NCBI GenBank assembly: GCA_037447655.1
Contig: JBBHKE010000303.1
Coordinates: forward strand, 208,563 to 272,562
DNA from: Zygnema cylindricum
Taxonomy: Eukaryota; Streptophyta; Zygnematophyceae; Zygnematales; Zygnemataceae
Length of the DNA: 64,000 nucleotides
Reading direction: 5' to 3'
The notes under the pieces were generated by a model that saw only the letters and a program-made list of their open reading frames with translations, was not told where the DNA came from and made no database searches. Below are positions 63,524-64,000 of the stretch, one piece after another (positions within the stretch are counted from its first letter, which is position 1; the number at the start of each line of letters is the position of its first letter). A program made the position numbers and the translations under genes.

Positions 63524-64000
63524 AGGGTGGCGTTCCATCAGGAAATTCTGTAATCCTACGGCCAACATTAGGGGATGCTACATTTTGAACGATGTTCGAT
63601 CACGCGGAGTCTGTAATCCACGTGCTCAAAATTGAACGGGACCACGTAAGATAAGATCGTATATTGAAAATCGTCAAATATTTGTCTCACCGACCAGCTT
63701 CAATTTGAAATCTTCATTTGGGTACCATGTATGTGTGGACCGGGTCATCGTACGACATAATATTTTTACTCTTTGCAGACGCCTTGTCAGATACCAGCTC
63801 AATTTTTTAAGGGTTTTTGAACTTTCTGTTTTTTTGCGTGACGAATGAGCGTTGTCACAAATAGTATGACGAATGGGTGATAGCAAAAATAGCGTGACGA
63901 AAGTTCGTTACGATATTACTTTTATGATTTCGGATAGGATTTTTGAATGGATGTATCATGTGCGAAATTTTTCGATTTTTATTAGTTGCCGTCTTGACAC
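63524..64000. mobile_element. Harbinger-like MITE (TIR-B family), reversed, cut by window end
   Basis: GGGTGGCGTTCCATCAGG is the reversed right end. The following sequence is the complement of 28040-28509 (for example gtctgtaatccacgtgctc, gacgccttgtcagatacca, gtgacgaatgagcgttg). It continues past 64000. Confidence 0.75.

Noticed and set aside
1-64000. CRISPR array, prophage or bacterial operon
   Set aside because: No regularly spaced repeats of that kind; the genes have introns and are plant-type.

Overview
The window looks like nuclear DNA of a land plant or close streptophyte relative. The evidence is an SMT2-type sterol C24-methyltransferase, a TOM1-LIKE (TOL1-type) ESCRT-0-like protein, a CYSTM peptide gene, a GT61 (DUF563) glycosyltransferase, degenerate TTTAGGG telomere-type repeats in an intron, and Copia elements with plant-like gag-pol. 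I cannot name the species. Introns of about 0.3 to 2 kb argue against a very compact genome. There are no bacterial-type operons, rRNA genes or CRISPR arrays.

Layout. 1-9.1 kb: two decayed copies of one Copia family on the minus strand; the first 330 bases are an exact non-complemented mirror image of 369-698. 9.1-15 kb: non-coding DNA, then a nested transposon pile: a hAT-like element (12103-14995, 8-bp target duplication gttgttgg) invaded by a TRIM retroelement whose LTRs each hold a tRNA-like sequence, by two Harbinger-like MITEs and by one TA-target MITE. 18.4-22.1 kb: a multi-exon GT61 gene with a strange Glu/Lys/Gly-rich exon. 23.2-23.8 kb: remnant of an RT-linked element. 25.9-27.1 kb: intronless SMT2. 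27.3-29.9 kb: MITEs. 31.0-37.4 kb: a Copia element with about 1-kb terminal repeats. 37.46-41.65 kb: a deleted Gypsy element ending in a PHD finger. 42.9-44.2 kb: a Gypsy reverse-transcriptase fragment on the other strand. 45.9-46.2 kb: a second RT-linked remnant. 48.9-49.6 kb: the CYSTM gene. 51.2-51.5 kb: MITEs. 52.65-56.85 kb: the three-exon TOL1 gene. 58-64 kb: a dense MITE cluster with nesting.

The four host genes are unrelated housekeeping or stress genes: sterol side-chain alkylation at the ER, ubiquitin-dependent endosomal sorting, a membrane-anchored Cys-rich peptide, and Golgi glycosylation. Nothing suggests that they act as a unit. The most interesting biology is in the mobile DNA: the tRNA-bearing TRIM (12370-12922), a MITE family apparently targeting ACAG-TA-CTGT palindromes, and the PHD-finger Gypsy element. 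The mirror repeat at 1-698 has no known biological origin and is most likely an assembly or data artefact.
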